DNA from: an uncultured Oxalobacteraceae bacterium
Lineage (GTDB): Bacteria; Pseudomonadota; Gammaproteobacteria; Burkholderiales; Burkholderiaceae_D
NCBI GenBank assembly: GCA_903862415.1
Contig: CAIOYD010000052.1
Span: 28,575 to 92,574 of the forward strand
Direction: 5' to 3'
Length of the DNA: 64,000 nt
Shown: one piece after another, positions 1 through 8,982 of the stretch
Layout: each line of letters opens with the position of its first letter
Numbering within the stretch: the first letter of the stretch is position 1
Program-made: the position numbers and the translations under genes
The notes under the pieces: model-generated
Databases searched by the model: none
Seen by the model: only the letters and a program-made list of their open reading frames with translations
What the model was told of the DNA's origin: nothing

Positions 1-554
1 AGGATGCGGAATCGCGCATTACCGCACTGGAGAAAAAACTGGCCGAAATGAGTGAGCAGGTTCACAAGGATCAACTTACCGGCAGTCTGAACCGTCGCGG
101 ACTGGATGAAATTTTTGAACGCGAAGCCGCACGCGCCGACCGGCGCAACATGCAGCTATGCGTTGGCATGCTGGATCTGGATAATTTTAAAAAACTCAAT
201 GACACCTTTGGTCATACCACCGGCGATGGCGCCCTGATCCATCTGGTGTCGGTGATTAAAAAAACCCTGCGCAGCATGGATGTCGTCGCGCGCTATGGCG
301 GTGAAGAATTTGTGATCATCATGCCGGAAACTACCTTGAAAGATGCTGCCGACACCATGGTGCGGGTACAGCGCGAACTGACCAAACATTTTTTTATGGC
401 GGGTAATGAAAAGATTCTGATTACCTTTAGTGCCGGCGTAGCGGAACGACAGCTTTCGGAAGGACAGGAATCGCTCATCAAGCGCGCCGACAAAGCCATG
501 TATGAAGCCAAGAATGCCGGGAAAAATCGTGTGGTGACGGCCACGTCGCCGTAG
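1..554 (+). CDS. GGDEF diguanylate cyclase, 3' part (5' end outside window)
   Basis: C-terminal catalytic domain of a diguanylate cyclase, which makes cyclic di-GMP from two GTP. The frame is open to the left edge, so the protein starts before the window; the first in-window ATG (48) lies in a likely coiled linker and is not taken as the start. Counting from that ATG, the GGEEF active-site motif is at residues 84-88. The inhibitory-site motif RSMD is at 75-78, five residues upstream as expected, so product feedback is likely. Asp43 and Asp45 of MLDLDNFK fit metal and substrate binding. Its place beside flagellar genes and a PilZ protein suggests a role in the motile/sessile switch. The input domain is not visible. 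Confidence 0.9.
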   Translation, partial: DAESRITALEKKLAEMSEQVHKDQLTGSLNRRGLDEIFEREAARADRRNMQLCVGMLDLDNFKKLNDTFGHTTGDGALIHLVSVIKKTLRSMDVVARYGGEEFVIIMPETTLKDAADTMVRVQRELTKHFFMAGNEKILITFSAGVAERQLSEGQESLIKRADKAMYEAKNAGKNRVVTATSP

Positions 555-562
555 AATTATGT

Positions 563-592
563 AGGGTGTATTAGCACAGCATAATACACCCT
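563..592. repeat. Inverted repeat, copy of a dispersed intergenic element
   Basis: Perfect 11-bp arms (AGGGTGTATTA and TAATACACCCT) around an 8-nt loop, just after the cyclase stop codon. The arms share GGTGTATTA with palindromes at about 42.7 and 55.5 kb. The hairpin could end transcription, but no T-run follows. Confidence 0.7.
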
Positions 593-616
593 GTGGTGGA
601 ATATTTGCGGTTAATT

Positions 617-640
617 GTGTCTTACGCTAAAGCGTGACAC
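617..640. repeat. Second hairpin of the same intergenic element
   Basis: GTGTC, then ACGCT-AA-AGCGT, then GACAC form a hairpin with a 2-nt bulge. The sequence GCGTGACAC also occurs in the element near 55.5 kb, so this is probably the second half of one composite repeat unit with the hairpin at 563-592. Confidence 0.5.
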
Positions 641-665
641 CCTACTTATTTTAACTGAGCACATC

Positions 666-1955
666 ATGGTTTCAGGGGTAAATTCTCCGGTAGTGCAAAA
701 CGCGCTGGTCGAAGCCTTGAGCAGCTCGACGGCCATCAATCAGGCACGTCAGGGCACTCTGCTCACTTCCAGTCAACTCACCGTCGGCAAGCAATTCCAG
801 GGCGAAGTGCTCGCCACTCTGGCCGATGGTTCATCTATTGTCAGAGTCGCCGATATTGCCGCGCGCATGCAATTGCCGAATGCGCCGCAGCCAGGCAGCA
901 AACTGTCCCTGACATTACTGAGCATGACGCCGCGGGCGACTTTTTTACTCAACCCATCAGACCCGGCGCAGCCCGAAACCGCCACCACCACCACGGCCAT
1001 TCTGGGTACGCCAAAACAACTCATCGATGATTTCAGCCAAAATGGCAATCTGAAAAACTCACCAGCTTCCACCGGTCTTTATTTGCAAACGGGCAGTCAG
1101 GTCACGGCTATCAGTAGCGAACATATCGATGCGCCGCTGCTGACTCAGCAGGCCGCACTGCCAGACAGCACGCCGACGAGCTTCAGCTCTGCCGGCAAAC
1201 TGGTGAATGACTTAATGCAGCAGACAGCCCTGCCAGCGCGCATCAATCCGGTTCCGCTGATCACGACTCCCGAGGTGAATGTGAGTGTGCTGGCCAAAAC
1301 GCTGCAAACCAATTTATCTGGCAGCGGCGTGTTTTATGAATCGCACCTGCTGCAGTGGGCCGAGGGTAATCTGCCTACGGCGGCCATTATGAAAGAGCCT
1401 CAGGCCAGCTTTCCGGCCGCGGCCCCCAACACCGCAGCCTCTCCCTTGATCGCTGCGATGCCCGCCGCTGCCATGACGCCTGCGACCACGGCGGCAGCGG
1501 CAGCTACGGTCACAATCACGCCCACCGGCAGCACTCCGATCACTGCAAACCAGAGCGGCACAGCAGCCCACGGCAGCATGGTGCTGCCTAAAGACGCCTT
1601 GCCGATTATCCAGCAGCAATTGCAAACCATGGAGCAGCAGCGCTTTGTCTGGCATGGTGAGCTCTGGGCCGGTCAACCGCTGGAATGGGAAGTATCGCGT
1701 GATCAGGCGCAGGCGCAGCAAAATTCGTCCGAAGGCAGCTGGAACAGCAGTGTCAGTTTTAACCTGCCGCAGTTAGGTGCGGTTTCCGCCCAGTTGCAAC
1801 TCAACGGCAATCGGCTGCATATTCGCATCCGTACCAAAGATGCTACAACCGCGCTGCAATTACAACAACACACGCCTGAACTGGCGTCGGCGCTCAACGG
1901 AACCGGAGCGCAGCTTGATTCGATCCAGATCACTCCTGCTACAATGAATAAATAA
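666..1955 (+). CDS. FliK-like flagellar hook-length control family protein
   Basis: 429-residue protein with a long low-complexity Ala/Thr/Pro-rich middle and a C-terminal Flg_hook-like domain (roughly the last 110 residues, WHGELW... to ...LDSIQITPA). A second, better FliK lies at 8983-10281 inside the fliF-R operon, so this is a paralogue that often travels with a FlhB-tail gene in betaproteobacteria. Both partners are present here: the next gene begins one base after this stop. The ATG at 666 has a weak GAG upstream; an in-frame TTG at 615 lies inside an intergenic repeat and is unlikely. It probably acts with the export gate, but its exact role is inferred. Confidence 0.75.
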   Translation: MVSGVNSPVVQNALVEALSSSTAINQARQGTLLTSSQLTVGKQFQGEVLATLADGSSIVRVADIAARMQLPNAPQPGSKLSLTLLSMTPRATFLLNPSDPAQPETATTTTAILGTPKQLIDDFSQNGNLKNSPASTGLYLQTGSQVTAISSEHIDAPLLTQQAALPDSTPTSFSSAGKLVNDLMQQTALPARINPVPLITTPEVNVSVLAKTLQTNLSGSGVFYESHLLQWAEGNLPTAAIMKEPQASFPAAAPNTAASPLIAAMPAAAMTPATTAAAAATVTITPTGSTPITANQSGTAAHGSMVLPKDALPIIQQQLQTMEQQRFVWHGELWAGQPLEWEVSRDQAQAQQNSSEGSWNSSVSFNLPQLGAVSAQLQLNGNRLHIRIRTKDATTALQLQQHTPELASALNGTGAQLDSIQITPATMNK

Positions 1956-1956
1956 C

Positions 1957-2301
1957 ATGAACGATCCACTACACCCCCAGGATGAGAACGGCTCATCGGT
2001 ACAAAATGCCGTCGCCCTGGCCTATCAGGCCGGTGCGTCTGCGCCTACCGTGGTGGCCAAGGGTAAAGGGCTGGTAGCCCAGGCCATCATCGCCCGTGCC
2101 CAGGAACATGGCATTTATGTACATCAGTCGCAGGAACTCGTGGCCTTGTTGATGCAGGTCGAATTGGACAAGGATATTCCGCCGGCACTGTATCGCGCCG
2201 TTGCAGAATTGCTGGCATGGCTATACCATATCGAAAAAAATGACGGCTTAGCGGCTCCATACCCTACAATGGTCATAGACCAATTAAAAACATCGCCATG
2301 A
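1957..2301 (+). CDS. FlhB C-terminal-domain homologue (FhlB type)
   Basis: 114-residue soluble protein that matches the part of the FlhB/EscU cytoplasmic domain after the autocleavage site. It has APTVVAKGKGLVAQAIIARA followed by IPPALYRAVAELLAWLY, closely paralleling the same stretch in the full FlhB at 41370-42554. It has no membrane segments and no NPTH motif. Such stand-alone tails can partly replace the FlhB C-terminal fragment in export-specificity switching. It is tightly coupled to the FliK-like gene (1-bp gap) and overlaps ycgR by 4 bp (ATGA), so the three are probably one operon. Confidence 0.85.
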   Translation: MNDPLHPQDENGSSVQNAVALAYQAGASAPTVVAKGKGLVAQAIIARAQEHGIYVHQSQELVALLMQVELDKDIPPALYRAVAELLAWLYHIEKNDGLAAPYPTMVIDQLKTSP

Positions 2302-3059
2302 CATCGACACCACCCGTTTTAGGTACTGAAAACCAGAGTCCTTATCAAGTAGATTCACGCAAGGAAATCATCGTTTTGTTGCGTAGTTTACAAGAAACCA
2401 AGCAGCTCATCAGCATGGTTATCAATGAAGGCAGTGAGGTGATTATCACCGCCTTGCTGAAAATCGACGATGACAACAATCTGGTGATTCTGGATGCAGC
2501 CTCAAGTGAAGCGGCCAATCAGCGGCTGGTTGAATCGCCACGGGTGTATTTTGAAGCAGCTCTGAACCGGATCGCGATCCAGTTTTCGTCGGCCAGCATC
2601 CGCCGCTGTACCTATCTGGGTAGCCCGGCACTGAGCTGTACCATACCAGCCTCGCTGATACGACTGCAGCGCCGGGAAAATTACCGGATTAATACGCCGG
2701 TTGTCAGTCCGATCATGTGTCTGTTGCATTTATCCGAAGAACAAGGCGGCGGCACGGTCAAATTGCCGTTAGCCGATATCAGTTGTGGCGGAGTCGCCAT
2801 GCTGGATGAAAAACACGCGATCGATATTGAATTTGGCACCCTGTACAATGAATGTAAAATTGATTTGCCGGGTATAGGACTTATCAGCATCAATCTGCAG
2901 GTACGCAATTCGCAGAATCTGATCCTGAAAAACCAAAAAACCAGCCGCCGCGTGGGCTTCCAGTTCATGGACCTGTCTAAGTACATGATGTCGCAAATTC
3001 AGAAATTGATCACAAAAATAGAACGCGAACGCAATTCCAGACAAAACGGCATGCAGTAA
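2298..3059 (+). CDS. ycgR: YcgR-type c-di-GMP-binding flagellar brake protein
   Basis: 253 residues with an N-terminal YcgR domain (about 1-120) and a C-terminal PilZ domain. The c-di-GMP-binding RxxxR motif appears as RRENYR near residue 125, and the second PilZ motif appears as DISCGG near residue 158. YcgR proteins bind c-di-GMP and then act on the motor (FliG/MotA) to slow rotation. It overlaps the FlhB-like gene by 4 bp. The neighbouring GGDEF cyclase could supply its ligand, which is inference. Confidence 0.9.
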   Translation: MTSTPPVLGTENQSPYQVDSRKEIIVLLRSLQETKQLISMVINEGSEVIITALLKIDDDNNLVILDAASSEAANQRLVESPRVYFEAALNRIAIQFSSASIRRCTYLGSPALSCTIPASLIRLQRRENYRINTPVVSPIMCLLHLSEEQGGGTVKLPLADISCGGVAMLDEKHAIDIEFGTLYNECKIDLPGIGLISINLQVRNSQNLILKNQKTSRRVGFQFMDLSKYMMSQIQKLITKIERERNSRQNGMQ

Positions 3060-3088
3060 GCACAACAGCGCGCAGGCTCCTGACTCGC

Positions 3089-3457
3089 TTAAACCTGCAT
3101 ATTCATAATATCGTTGTAAGCAGCCACCACCTTGTTACGTACCTGCACGGTGGTTTGCAGACTGATATTGGCTTTCTGAGTTGATATCATTACATCCGAC
3201 AGACTGACCTTGTCATCCCCGGCAGCAAACTGGTTACCGAGTTGCTGCGCCTGTTCCTGCACCTGATTAACCTGACCCAATGAGGTCTTCAAGGCGTCGG
3301 CAAAGCTGACTTTGGCGGTGCCGCTATCTTGAGGATTAATATTGCCAACCACATTACTTAACGCCCGCACCGATGGTGGCGACGCCTGGGCGGCCGTGTT
3401 GCGCAACATGGCCAGCATGGAATCAATCTGACTCGGGCTGATGCCTCCTACGCTCAT
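3089..3457 (-). CDS. fliE: Flagellar hook-basal body complex protein FliE
   Basis: 122 residues, slightly longer than typical FliE (about 105). The conserved C-terminus is present: VSLSDVMISTQKANISLQ, then VQVRNKVVAAYNDIMNMQV. FliE links the MS ring to the proximal rod and is among the first export substrates. The start is set at 3457 because GGAG lies about 8 nt upstream; a longer frame to 3523 adds residues absent from the family. It is divergent from fliF across a gap of about 210 bp, which should hold promoters for both. Confidence 0.93.
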   Translation of the reverse strand: MSVGGISPSQIDSMLAMLRNTAAQASPPSVRALSNVVGNINPQDSGTAKVSFADALKTSLGQVNQVQEQAQQLGNQFAAGDDKVSLSDVMISTQKANISLQTTVQVRNKVVAAYNDIMNMQV

Positions 3458-3668
3458 GAGCTTCTCCGTGGTGGAATTTACAGTAATGACACAGTAACAG
3501 AGCCAGCATGGATTTTTAACCAAGAGAAGACAGGTAAAACTCCATGTATTCGGCCGTTCAAAATTACCAAATCATCTGACAATCTATCCAGCTATGGTGC
3601 AAACTGTTTGTACCCAGGCTGAATTCCGATTCACCAACATTTGAGCGTCATTCTTCTGGAGACTTCGC

Positions 3669-5360
3669 ATGGCAGATCAGGCAACCCTGACCCAGGCACG
3701 ATTTTTAGGCATGCCAGAAACACCACTAACCCGGCTGTTTTTACTCGGCGGCTCGGCTGCTGCCATTGTCGCGGTGATGATTGGTGTTTGGATGTGGAGT
3801 TCACAACCGGATTACCATGTCCTGTTTGCCAATGTCAGTGACCGCGATGGCGGCGCAATTGTGGCGTCACTGCAGCAAATGAATGTGCCGTACAAATTTT
3901 CCGATGGCGGCAGCGCCATTCTGGTGCCTTCCACCCAAGTGCATGAAGCACGTCTGAAATTGGCGTCCCAGGGTTTGCCCAAAGGCGGCGGCGTTGGCTT
4001 TGAACTGATGGAAAATCAAAAACTGGGTATTTCGCAGTTTCTTGAACAGGTGAATTTTCAGCGTGCGCTCGAAGGTGAACTGGCGCGTTCGATCGAATCG
4101 ATTTCTGCCGTCCAGACCGCACGGGTACATCTGGCTATGCCAAAAGATACGGTGTTTGTACGCGACCAGCAAAAACCTACCGCCTCGGTGATTTTGAATC
4201 TGTATTCCTCCCGCCTGCTCGACCAGCAGCAAGTCAGCGCCATCATCCATCTGGTGGCCTCAAGCGTACCGGATTTACCGGCGCAAAACGTCACCATCGT
4301 GGATCAGAGCGGCAATTTGCTCTCGGATACCAGCAAACAAACCAACAATGGTCAGCTCAATCCAAGCCAGCTGAAGTATGTGCATGAATTGCAGCAGGAT
4401 ATCGTCAAGCGGATTGAATCGATTATTTCTCCTATCGTCGGCCCCAGCAATGTGCGTGCCGAAGCCACCGCCGATGTCGACTTTAATCATGTTGAACAGG
4501 CCGCTGAAACTTACAAACCAAATCCAACGCCCGACAGCTCCAGCATCCGCAGCATGCAGAGCAGCGAATCTGGTAACAAATCTGCCGCCAATGCGTCCGG
4601 CATTCCCGGTTCCTTCAGCAATCAACCGCCGGTCAATGCCACCGCACCGATCACCACGCCGCCGGGCACTACAGCCGCTGCGGCCGCTGCGGCTGCCCCT
4701 GCCGTCCCGACCGCCAAAGAATCGACCATCAATTATGAAGTCGATAAAACCGTGCGCTACACCCAACTGGCCATGGGTGGCATCAAGCGTCTGACTGTCG
4801 CGGTGGTGGTAAACTACAAGCGGGATGTTGATAAAAACGGCAAAGCCAAAAACCGCGAACTCAATGAAGCAGAAAAAGCCCAGATTATTTCGCTCACCAA
4901 AGAAGCCATGGGTTTCAGCCAGGAACGCGGCGATTCACTCAATGTCGTCAACAGCCAGTTTGTCAGCACCGAAACTGAAACTTCCGATATCCCGTTATGG
5001 AAACAGCCGGAAAATATTCAACTGGCCAAAGACATCGGCAAATATCTCGCCGGCGCATTGGCCATCATGTATTTATTCTTTGGCTATCTGAAGCCGCTCA
5101 TCAAGCGCATCATGGACCGCAGCACCGTCGCGATGGATGCAAAAGAAAAAGCGGAAAATGCCGCCAATATCTTTGCGACCGACGAGGAAGAAAATGAAGA
5201 AGCTGCCATCGTCAATCTGAGCAATCAGGAAATCCCCGACGAAGCCCGCGCCAAGGCGTCACAGGCGTATGAAAAAGATCTGGAAATTGCCCGTGACCTG
5301 TCCAAACAGGATCCGAAAATTGTCGCCAACGTAGTCAAAAACTGGGTCAACAACGAATGA
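3669..5360 (+). CDS. fliF: Flagellar MS-ring protein FliF
   Basis: 563-residue inner-membrane protein that forms the MS ring, the base of rotor and export gate. It has an N-terminal membrane helix (about residues 25-45), two YscJ/FliF ring-building domains, a Pro/Ala-rich disordered insert around 315-350 that includes a run of eight alanines, a second membrane helix near 450-470, and an acidic C-terminal tail that should bind FliG. A GGAG ribosome-binding site lies 8 nt before the ATG. It is the first gene of the plus-strand fliF-to-fliR operon. Confidence 0.97.
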   Translation: MADQATLTQARFLGMPETPLTRLFLLGGSAAAIVAVMIGVWMWSSQPDYHVLFANVSDRDGGAIVASLQQMNVPYKFSDGGSAILVPSTQVHEARLKLASQGLPKGGGVGFELMENQKLGISQFLEQVNFQRALEGELARSIESISAVQTARVHLAMPKDTVFVRDQQKPTASVILNLYSSRLLDQQQVSAIIHLVASSVPDLPAQNVTIVDQSGNLLSDTSKQTNNGQLNPSQLKYVHELQQDIVKRIESIISPIVGPSNVRAEATADVDFNHVEQAAETYKPNPTPDSSSIRSMQSSESGNKSAANASGIPGSFSNQPPVNATAPITTPPGTTAAAAAAAAPAVPTAKESTINYEVDKTVRYTQLAMGGIKRLTVAVVVNYKRDVDKNGKAKNRELNEAEKAQIISLTKEAMGFSQERGDSLNVVNSQFVSTETETSDIPLWKQPENIQLAKDIGKYLAGALAIMYLFFGYLKPLIKRIMDRSTVAMDAKEKAENAANIFATDEEENEEAAIVNLSNQEIPDEARAKASQAYEKDLEIARDLSKQDPKIVANVVKNWVNNE

Positions 5361-5370
5361 AAGAGCTGAC

Positions 5371-6369
5371 ATGAGCGACGTAGGTTTACAAAAAGCCGCC
5401 ATCCTGATGCTGGCACTGGGTGAAGATTGCGCTTCGGATGTCATGCGCCATCTGGGTCCGCGCGAAGTGCAAAAACTCGGTATCGCCATGGCCAGCATGA
5501 CGGCGATTCCGCATGACAGCGTGGCCTCCGCGATCAGCGATTTTCTCGATGATGCCGATGTCAGTTCTTCCATGGGCATCGATTCGGATGACTATATCCG
5601 TAACGTACTGACCAAGGCACTCGGTGATGACAAAGCAGCTTCGCTGCTCAATCGGATTCTCGGCGGTCGCGATGCCAGCGGTATTGAAAGTCTGAAGTGG
5701 ATGGATTCGCCATCGGTGGCCGAACTGATACGCAATGAACATCCGCAAATTATCGCCACCATTCTGGTGCATCTGGAACGCGATCAGGCGTGCGAAATTC
5801 TGACCAACTTTACCGAACGGCTGCGCAATGACGTGGTGCTGCGCATTGCCACTCTCGACGGTATCCAGCCGGCGGCGCTGCGTGAACTCAATGATGTGCT
5901 TACCAAACTGCTCACCGGTAATGAAAGCCTGAAGAAAAAAACCATCGGCGGCGTGCGTGCTGCGGCTGAAATTCTCAACTTCATGAGTGGTGAAAACGAA
6001 GCTTCGGTAATGAGCAATCTGCGCAATTACGATGGTGACATGGCAGAAAAAATCATGGATGAAATGTTTGTCTTCGATAACATCATGGAAATCGATGACC
6101 GTGGTATCCAGTTGCTGTTGCGTGAAGTCCAGTCCGACACCCTGATTGTGGCACTCAAAGGTGCCAACCCGGAAATGCGCGACAAGATCTTTAAAAACAT
6201 GTCGCAGCGTGCTGCTGAAATGATGCGTGATGATCTCGAATCCAAAGGACCAGTGCGCCTGTCCGAAGTCGAGGCACAACAGAAAGCTATCCTGATCATC
6301 GTCCGCCGTCTGGCCGATGAAGGTCAGATCATGCTCGGCTCCAAAGGTGGGGAGGATGCCTTTGTCTGA
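5371..6369 (+). CDS. fliG: Flagellar motor switch protein FliG
   Basis: 332 residues with the three FliG domains. The N-domain binds FliF, the middle domain carries the EHPQ motif (about residue 125, NEHPQIIATILVHL) that contacts FliM, and the C-domain has the charged torque helix (MREI/MRDK-like region near 275-300) that meets the stator. It starts 10 bp after fliF and its 3' end overlaps fliH by 14 bp. Confidence 0.97.
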   Translation: MSDVGLQKAAILMLALGEDCASDVMRHLGPREVQKLGIAMASMTAIPHDSVASAISDFLDDADVSSSMGIDSDDYIRNVLTKALGDDKAASLLNRILGGRDASGIESLKWMDSPSVAELIRNEHPQIIATILVHLERDQACEILTNFTERLRNDVVLRIATLDGIQPAALRELNDVLTKLLTGNESLKKKTIGGVRAAAEILNFMSGENEASVMSNLRNYDGDMAEKIMDEMFVFDNIMEIDDRGIQLLLREVQSDTLIVALKGANPEMRDKIFKNMSQRAAEMMRDDLESKGPVRLSEVEAQQKAILIIVRRLADEGQIMLGSKGGEDAFV

Positions 6370-7051
6370 TTCTATCGCCAAAGGAAAACTCTCCGCCTAT
6401 CAGCGCTGGGAGATGACGTCGTTCGAAGAACCGGCTGCAGCAGCAAAGACTGCCGCACCTGCGGCCAAACTGGCGCCGACCACGCTCAAGGAACTCGAAC
6501 AGTTCAAACTGGCGGCGCAAAAAGAAGGCTTTGCCAAAGGTTTCGAAGAAGGCCACGAAACCGGACTCAAAACCGGTGGACAGGAAAGTCAGCAGGCCAT
6601 GCAGCAGGAATTAAGCGCTTTTCTGGCCATCAGCACCCAGTTCAACTCGTCACTGCAACAGGCTGAACATCTGGTGGCTCAGGACATCCTCGATCTGGCG
6701 CTGGATCTGGCCAAGGCGATGCTCAAAAGTGCGCTCAACGTTAATCCGCAACTCATTATTCCTATCGTCGAACAGGCAATTACCAGCCTGCCCTCAGTAC
6801 AACAACCGGCGCAATTATTTTTAAATGCCAAAGATGCCGCGCTGGTGAAAGCCAAAATCGGTGAAGAACTGAGCAAAACCGGCTGGGTCGTCGTCATTGA
6901 TGCCGGCATGAAAGCCGGTGACTGCCGCATCGAAACCATGCGCAACCAGATCAATGCCAATATGCATACCCGCTGGCGGCAGCTCTCTGAAGCACTCGGA
7001 CGCGATAACAGCTGGTATGACCCGCGTGAACCTTCTGACCGCGAGCATTGA
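6356..7051 (+). CDS. fliH: Flagellar export ATPase regulator FliH
   Basis: 231 residues, the peripheral stalk of the flagellar export apparatus that binds FliI and FliN. It has an N-terminal variable region with WE aromatics (YQRWEM), a glycine-repeat helix (KEGFAKGFEEGHETGLKTGG, about 50-70) typical of FliH, and a C-terminal domain like the ATP synthase delta subunit. The start at 6356 is preferred because a purine-rich AGGTGGGGAGG precedes it; the frame extends upstream to an ATG at 6317 inside fliG with no support. The last 14 bp of fliG overlap it. Confidence 0.93.
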   Translation: MPLSDSIAKGKLSAYQRWEMTSFEEPAAAAKTAAPAAKLAPTTLKELEQFKLAAQKEGFAKGFEEGHETGLKTGGQESQQAMQQELSAFLAISTQFNSSLQQAEHLVAQDILDLALDLAKAMLKSALNVNPQLIIPIVEQAITSLPSVQQPAQLFLNAKDAALVKAKIGEELSKTGWVVVIDAGMKAGDCRIETMRNQINANMHTRWRQLSEALGRDNSWYDPREPSDREH

Positions 7052-7054
7052 CCC

Positions 7055-8464
7055 ATGCAAGAGAGCACTCCTCAGCTAACGTCACTCGGACTGTGCAAAA
7101 CCTATTTGCACAATGCCAGGGAAGTCATCAATCTGGTTGGCCATTTTGAAATTGCCGGACGCGTTACCCGTGTCACCGGACTGGTGATCGAAGCCGTTGG
7201 TATCAAACTGCCTATGGGCAGTGCCTGCATTATCCCGCTGCAAAACGGCGAAGAAATCAATGCCGAAATTGTCGGATTTGATAATGAAAAAGTATTCCTG
7301 ATGCCGCAAAGTACCGTCGAAGGTCTCTTGCCCGGCACACCTGTGTATGCAGAAAAAACCACCCAGCAGATCTGTCCGGTGAATCTGACGATCCGCCCTT
7401 CGCGCCGCGCTGCCGACCGCACCCGCCATCTGCCGGTGGGGAATGAATTATTGGGACGCGTGCTCGATGGTGCCGGCAAGCCGCTCGACAGTCTCGGCCC
7501 GCTCAATACCACTCAGAGTGCGGCACTGAAATCGCGTCCGATCAATCCACTGCACCGTGAACCAATTACCCAGATACTCGATGTGGGCGTGCGCGCCATC
7601 AACAGCATGCTCACCATCGGTCGCGGTCAGCGCATGGGATTGTTTGCCGGTTCCGGTATCGGTAAAAGCGTGCTGCTAGGCATGATGGCGCGCTATACCA
7701 CAGCCGATGTGATTGTCGTCGGCTTGATTGGTGAACGCGGTCGCGAAGTGAAAGAATTTATTGAACAGATTCTCGGCGCTGCCGGTCTGGCGCGCTCAGT
7801 GGTGGTGGCCGCTCCGGCCGACACACCACCGCTCATGCGACTTCAGGGCGCGGCCTATGCCACCACGATCGCCGAATATTTCCGCGATCAGGGTAAAAGC
7901 GTGTTGCTGATTATGGACTCGCTTACCCGTTATGCCATGGCACAGCGCGAAATCGCCCTGGCCATCGGTGAACCTCCTGCCACCAAAGGTTATCCGCCCT
8001 CGGTGTTTGCCAAACTACCGTTACTGGTTGAACGCGCCGGCAACAGTCTGGCTGGCGGTGGCTCGATTACCGCCTTCTATACCGTTCTGACCGAAGGTGA
8101 TGATCAGCAAGATCCGATCGCCGATTCTGCCCGCGCCATTTTGGATGGCCATATCGTTTTAAGCCGCACGCTGGCCGATTCCGGTCATTATCCGGCCATC
8201 GATATTGAACAATCCATCAGTCGTGCCATGACCAATATTGCCGGTGTGGCGCATCAAAAATCAGCCCGCAAGCTCAAACAGTTGGTATCCCGATATCAAC
8301 ATAGCCGGGATTTAATCAGCGTCGGCGCCTATACTGCAGGAACTGACCCGGTGCTGGATGAAGCGATCCTGCATCATCAGAAAATAGAGCATTTTTTACA
8401 ACAGGATATCGGCGAACGTTCCACTATTACCGAGAGCTTGGGGCAACTTACCGCGCTATTCTGA
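7055..8464 (+). CDS. fliI: Flagellum-specific export ATPase FliI
   Basis: 469-residue hexameric ATPase that energises and orders flagellar protein export. Walker A is GSGIGKS at residues 199-205 and Walker B is VLLIMD at 283-288. The F1/V1 beta-subunit signature around [11 protein letters not shown] and [11 protein letters not shown] is intact. It begins 3 bp after fliH; FliH is its regulator and FliJ (next gene) its central stalk, so the ATPase sector genes are contiguous. Confidence 0.98.
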   Translation: MQESTPQLTSLGLCKTYLHNAREVINLVGHFEIAGRVTRVTGLVIEAVGIKLPMGSACIIPLQNGEEINAEIVGFDNEKVFLMPQSTVEGLLPGTPVYAEKTTQQICPVNLTIRPSRRAADRTRHLPVGNELLGRVLDGAGKPLDSLGPLNTTQSAALKSRPINPLHREPITQILDVGVRAINSMLTIGRGQRMGLFAGSGIGKSVLLGMMARYTTADVIVVGLIGERGREVKEFIEQILGAAGLARSVVVAAPADTPPLMRLQGAAYATTIAEYFRDQGKSVLLIMDSLTRYAMAQREIALAIGEPPATKGYPPSVFAKLPLLVERAGNSLAGGGSITAFYTVLTEGDDQQDPIADSARAILDGHIVLSRTLADSGHYPAIDIEQSISRAMTNIAGVAHQKSARKLKQLVSRYQHSRDLISVGAYTAGTDPVLDEAILHHQKIEHFLQQDIGERSTITESLGQLTALF

Positions 8465-8514
8465 GAATTGATTCCGTCAGCACCCACCTATACTGATCTC
8501 ATAGGGGAAAAATC

Positions 8515-8955
8515 ATGGCTCAAACGTCACCACTGGCAACATTAATTGAATTGGCTGAAAAGCAAACCGACGAGGCCGCGGCCAAACTGGGTAAAGCAAT
8601 CCATCACAGCGAAGAGCTGGAGCAAAAATTGTTATTGCTAAAACAATATCGTGATGATTACTCCACCAAAATGCAAACAGAAATGCAAAGCGGCAAAGGC
8701 ATGCAGCAAATCCGTAACTTTCAGCTATTTTTAAGCAAAATCGACGACGCCATCACTGGTCAGCATCAATTGGTCATCGATGGCAAACGCCGCGTGCAAA
8801 TTGAACAACAACACTGGCAGGAGCAGGAACGCAAACGGCTGTCATATAACACGCTGGAAGTGCGCGCCGAAAAGGTGTTGCAAAAAAAAGAATTGATGCG
8901 CGACCAGAAGCAAAATGATGAACACAGCAACAGACAGGCATTTTATAAACGCTGA
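8515..8955 (+). CDS. fliJ: Flagellar export protein FliJ
   Basis: 146 residues, almost wholly charged alpha-helical and predicted to form an antiparallel coiled coil, as expected for FliJ, the gamma-subunit-like stalk in the FliI ring. Conserved features are the N-terminal LATLIELAEKQTDEAAAKLG and the C-terminal helix with RAEKVLQKKELMRDQK. AGGGGAAAA lies upstream of the ATG. It sits between fliI and fliK in the standard order. Confidence 0.92.
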   Translation: MAQTSPLATLIELAEKQTDEAAAKLGKAIHHSEELEQKLLLLKQYRDDYSTKMQTEMQSGKGMQQIRNFQLFLSKIDDAITGQHQLVIDGKRRVQIEQQHWQEQERKRLSYNTLEVRAEKVLQKKELMRDQKQNDEHSNRQAFYKR

Positions 8956-8982
8956 TTGATTTCAGCTCACCAGGTCACCATC

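Noticed and set aside
3458..3668. Possible sigma-54 promoter before fliF (ATGGTGCAAACTGTTTG)
   Set aside because: GG is present but the -12 GC is missing; the match is too weak.
4670..4710. GCC/GCG repeat run in fliF as a possible microsatellite
   Set aside because: It encodes a run of alanines in the normal disordered insert of FliF and the codons are mixed, so slippage is not obvious.
5386..6381. 331-codon open frame on the minus strand opposite fliG
   Set aside because: It is the exact antisense of fliG, His/Gln/Phe-rich with no domain sense; it reflects codon bias in fliG.
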